Below are positions 5,388 through 6,197 of a DNA stretch of 6,197 nucleotides, piece by piece. The notes under the pieces are model-generated. The model was given only the letters and a program-made list of their open reading frames with translations, was not told the origin of the DNA and searched no databases. The DNA comes from an uncultured Alphaproteobacteria bacterium (lineage in GTDB: Bacteria; Pseudomonadota; Alphaproteobacteria; RF32; CAG-239). The stretch is from positions 1-6,197 of the forward strand of contig CATGXW010000055.1 in the NCBI GenBank assembly GCA_949542085.1, written 5' to 3'. Position 1 is the first letter of the stretch, and every line of letters starts with the position of its first letter. The translations under genes were made by a program, and so were the position numbers.

Positions 5388-6197
5388 ATGTTAGAAAAAA
5401 ATTATAACCCAAAAGATTTTGAAGAAAAAATTTATACCCAATGGGAAAATGACGGTGATTTCAAACCGGATATGCGTAGTGACAAAGATGCTTTTGCCAT
5501 TGTTATTCCGCCTCCTAATGTTACCGGTGTTTTACACATGGGACATGCTCTTGATGACACCCTGCAAGATATCTTAATCCGCTATAACCGCATGTTGGGC
5601 AAAAAAGTTTTGTGGCAACCGGGGATGGATCACGCCGGTATTGCGACACAAATGGTGGTTGAACGCAATCTGGCCCAAGAAGGAATTACCCGCCATGATT
5701 TGGGACGGGAAAAATTTATTGAAACCGTTTGGAAGTGGAAAGAACAATCCGGCGGCACAATCTGCAAACAACTGCGTCGTCTCGGCGCGTCTTGCGACTG
5801 GAGCCGTGAGCGTTTTACCATGGATGAGGGCTTGAGCCGTGCCGTTCGTAAAATCTTTGTCAACCTCTACAAAGACGGTTTGATTTATAAAGCAAAAAAA
5901 TTGGTCAACTGGGACTCTAAGTTTATGACCGCAGTTTCTGATTTGGAAGTTGTTCAAAAAGAAACTGTCGGCAAAATGTATTATTACAAATATCCGATTG
6001 AAGGTGAAGAAGGACAGTTTATTCACATTGCCACTACTCGTCCTGAAACAATGTTCGGCGATACCGCCGTTGCCGTCAGCAAAGAAAATGAAAAGCTGAA
6101 ACATCTTATCGGCAAAAAAGCGATTATTCCGATTATCAACCGCTCTATTCCGATTATCGGTGACGACCATGCCGATCCTGAAAAGGGAACCGGCGCC
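5388..6197 (+). CDS. valS: Valyl-tRNA synthetase, N-terminal 270 residues (cut by window end)
   Basis: Cytosolic class I aminoacyl-tRNA synthetase that joins valine to tRNA-Val and edits mischarged threonine. The frame is open from ATG 5388 to the last base, so only the N-terminal part is present. An in-frame TGA at 5379-5381 makes ATG 5388 the first possible start in this frame. Visible parts are the N-terminal [11 protein letters not shown] segment (6-16), the [14 protein letters not shown] block carrying the class I HIGH-type signature (H-M-G-H at 50-53), and [13 protein letters not shown] (76-88). The connective segment L-V-N-W-D (172-176) leads into the CP1 editing domain with [13 protein letters not shown] (215-227). 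The KMSKS motif, anticodon-binding domain and C-terminal coiled coil would lie beyond the window. No clear promoter is seen in the 39 bases after the popZ terminator. Confidence 0.96.
   Translation, partial: MLEKNYNPKDFEEKIYTQWENDGDFKPDMRSDKDAFAIVIPPPNVTGVLHMGHALDDTLQDILIRYNRMLGKKVLWQPGMDHAGIATQMVVERNLAQEGITRHDLGREKFIETVWKWKEQSGGTICKQLRRLGASCDWSRERFTMDEGLSRAVRKIFVNLYKDGLIYKAKKLVNWDSKFMTAVSDLEVVQKETVGKMYYYKYPIEGEEGQFIHIATTRPETMFGDTAVAVSKENEKLKHLIGKKAIIPIINRSIPIIGDDHADPEKGTGA

Noticed and set aside
5574..6170. 198-codon open frame on the minus strand opposite valS
   Set aside because: It lies wholly antisense to an unmistakable valyl-tRNA synthetase frame, has no recognisable motif, and its phenylalanine- and asparagine-rich composition is what reversed lysine/glutamate- and isoleucine/valine-rich codons produce.

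Overview
This window looks like a chromosomal, mostly housekeeping stretch of a moderately AT-rich alphaproteobacterium. The main evidence is the gene order tolC-type outer membrane factor, then a PopZ/DUF2497 polar organizing protein, then valS. PopZ is essentially confined to Alphaproteobacteria, and this order is familiar from that class. The AT-rich composition would fit a host-associated or uncultured lineage, but the exact organism cannot be read from the sequence.

Layout. Positions 1-85 lie upstream of an unseen transcription unit that runs leftwards out of the window; a well-formed sigma70-type promoter on the minus strand (about 36-64) points that way. Two hairpins follow (92-121 and 129-158), both able to end leftward transcription. 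A complete glycogen phosphorylase gene is on the minus strand (159-2624). A 184-bp divergent intergenic region (2625-2808) separates it from the plus-strand genes and carries a convincing tolC promoter. Then come tolC (2809-4191), its own perfect-stem terminator, popZ (start best placed at 4317), another terminator, and the first 270 codons of valS, which runs off the right edge.

How the genes relate. There is no single pathway here. GlgP releases glucose-1-phosphate from storage glucan, the TolC homologue provides the outer-membrane duct for type I secretion or efflux, PopZ organizes the cell pole and chromosome anchoring, and ValS charges tRNA-Val. Each plus-strand gene seems to be its own transcription unit, because intrinsic terminators separate them.

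The most notable observation is in popZ. The annotated frame leaves the conserved PopZ C-terminal motif after residue 303 and stops at 5264, while the expected last helix (V-E-K-T-V-K-E-E-I-E-R-V) continues intact in the -1 frame to a TAA at 5288-5290. This is best explained by a single missing base near 5223-5225, either a recent mutation or a sequence error. Programmed recoding is a less likely alternative. I see no CRISPR, mobile element, defence system or clearly new system in the window.
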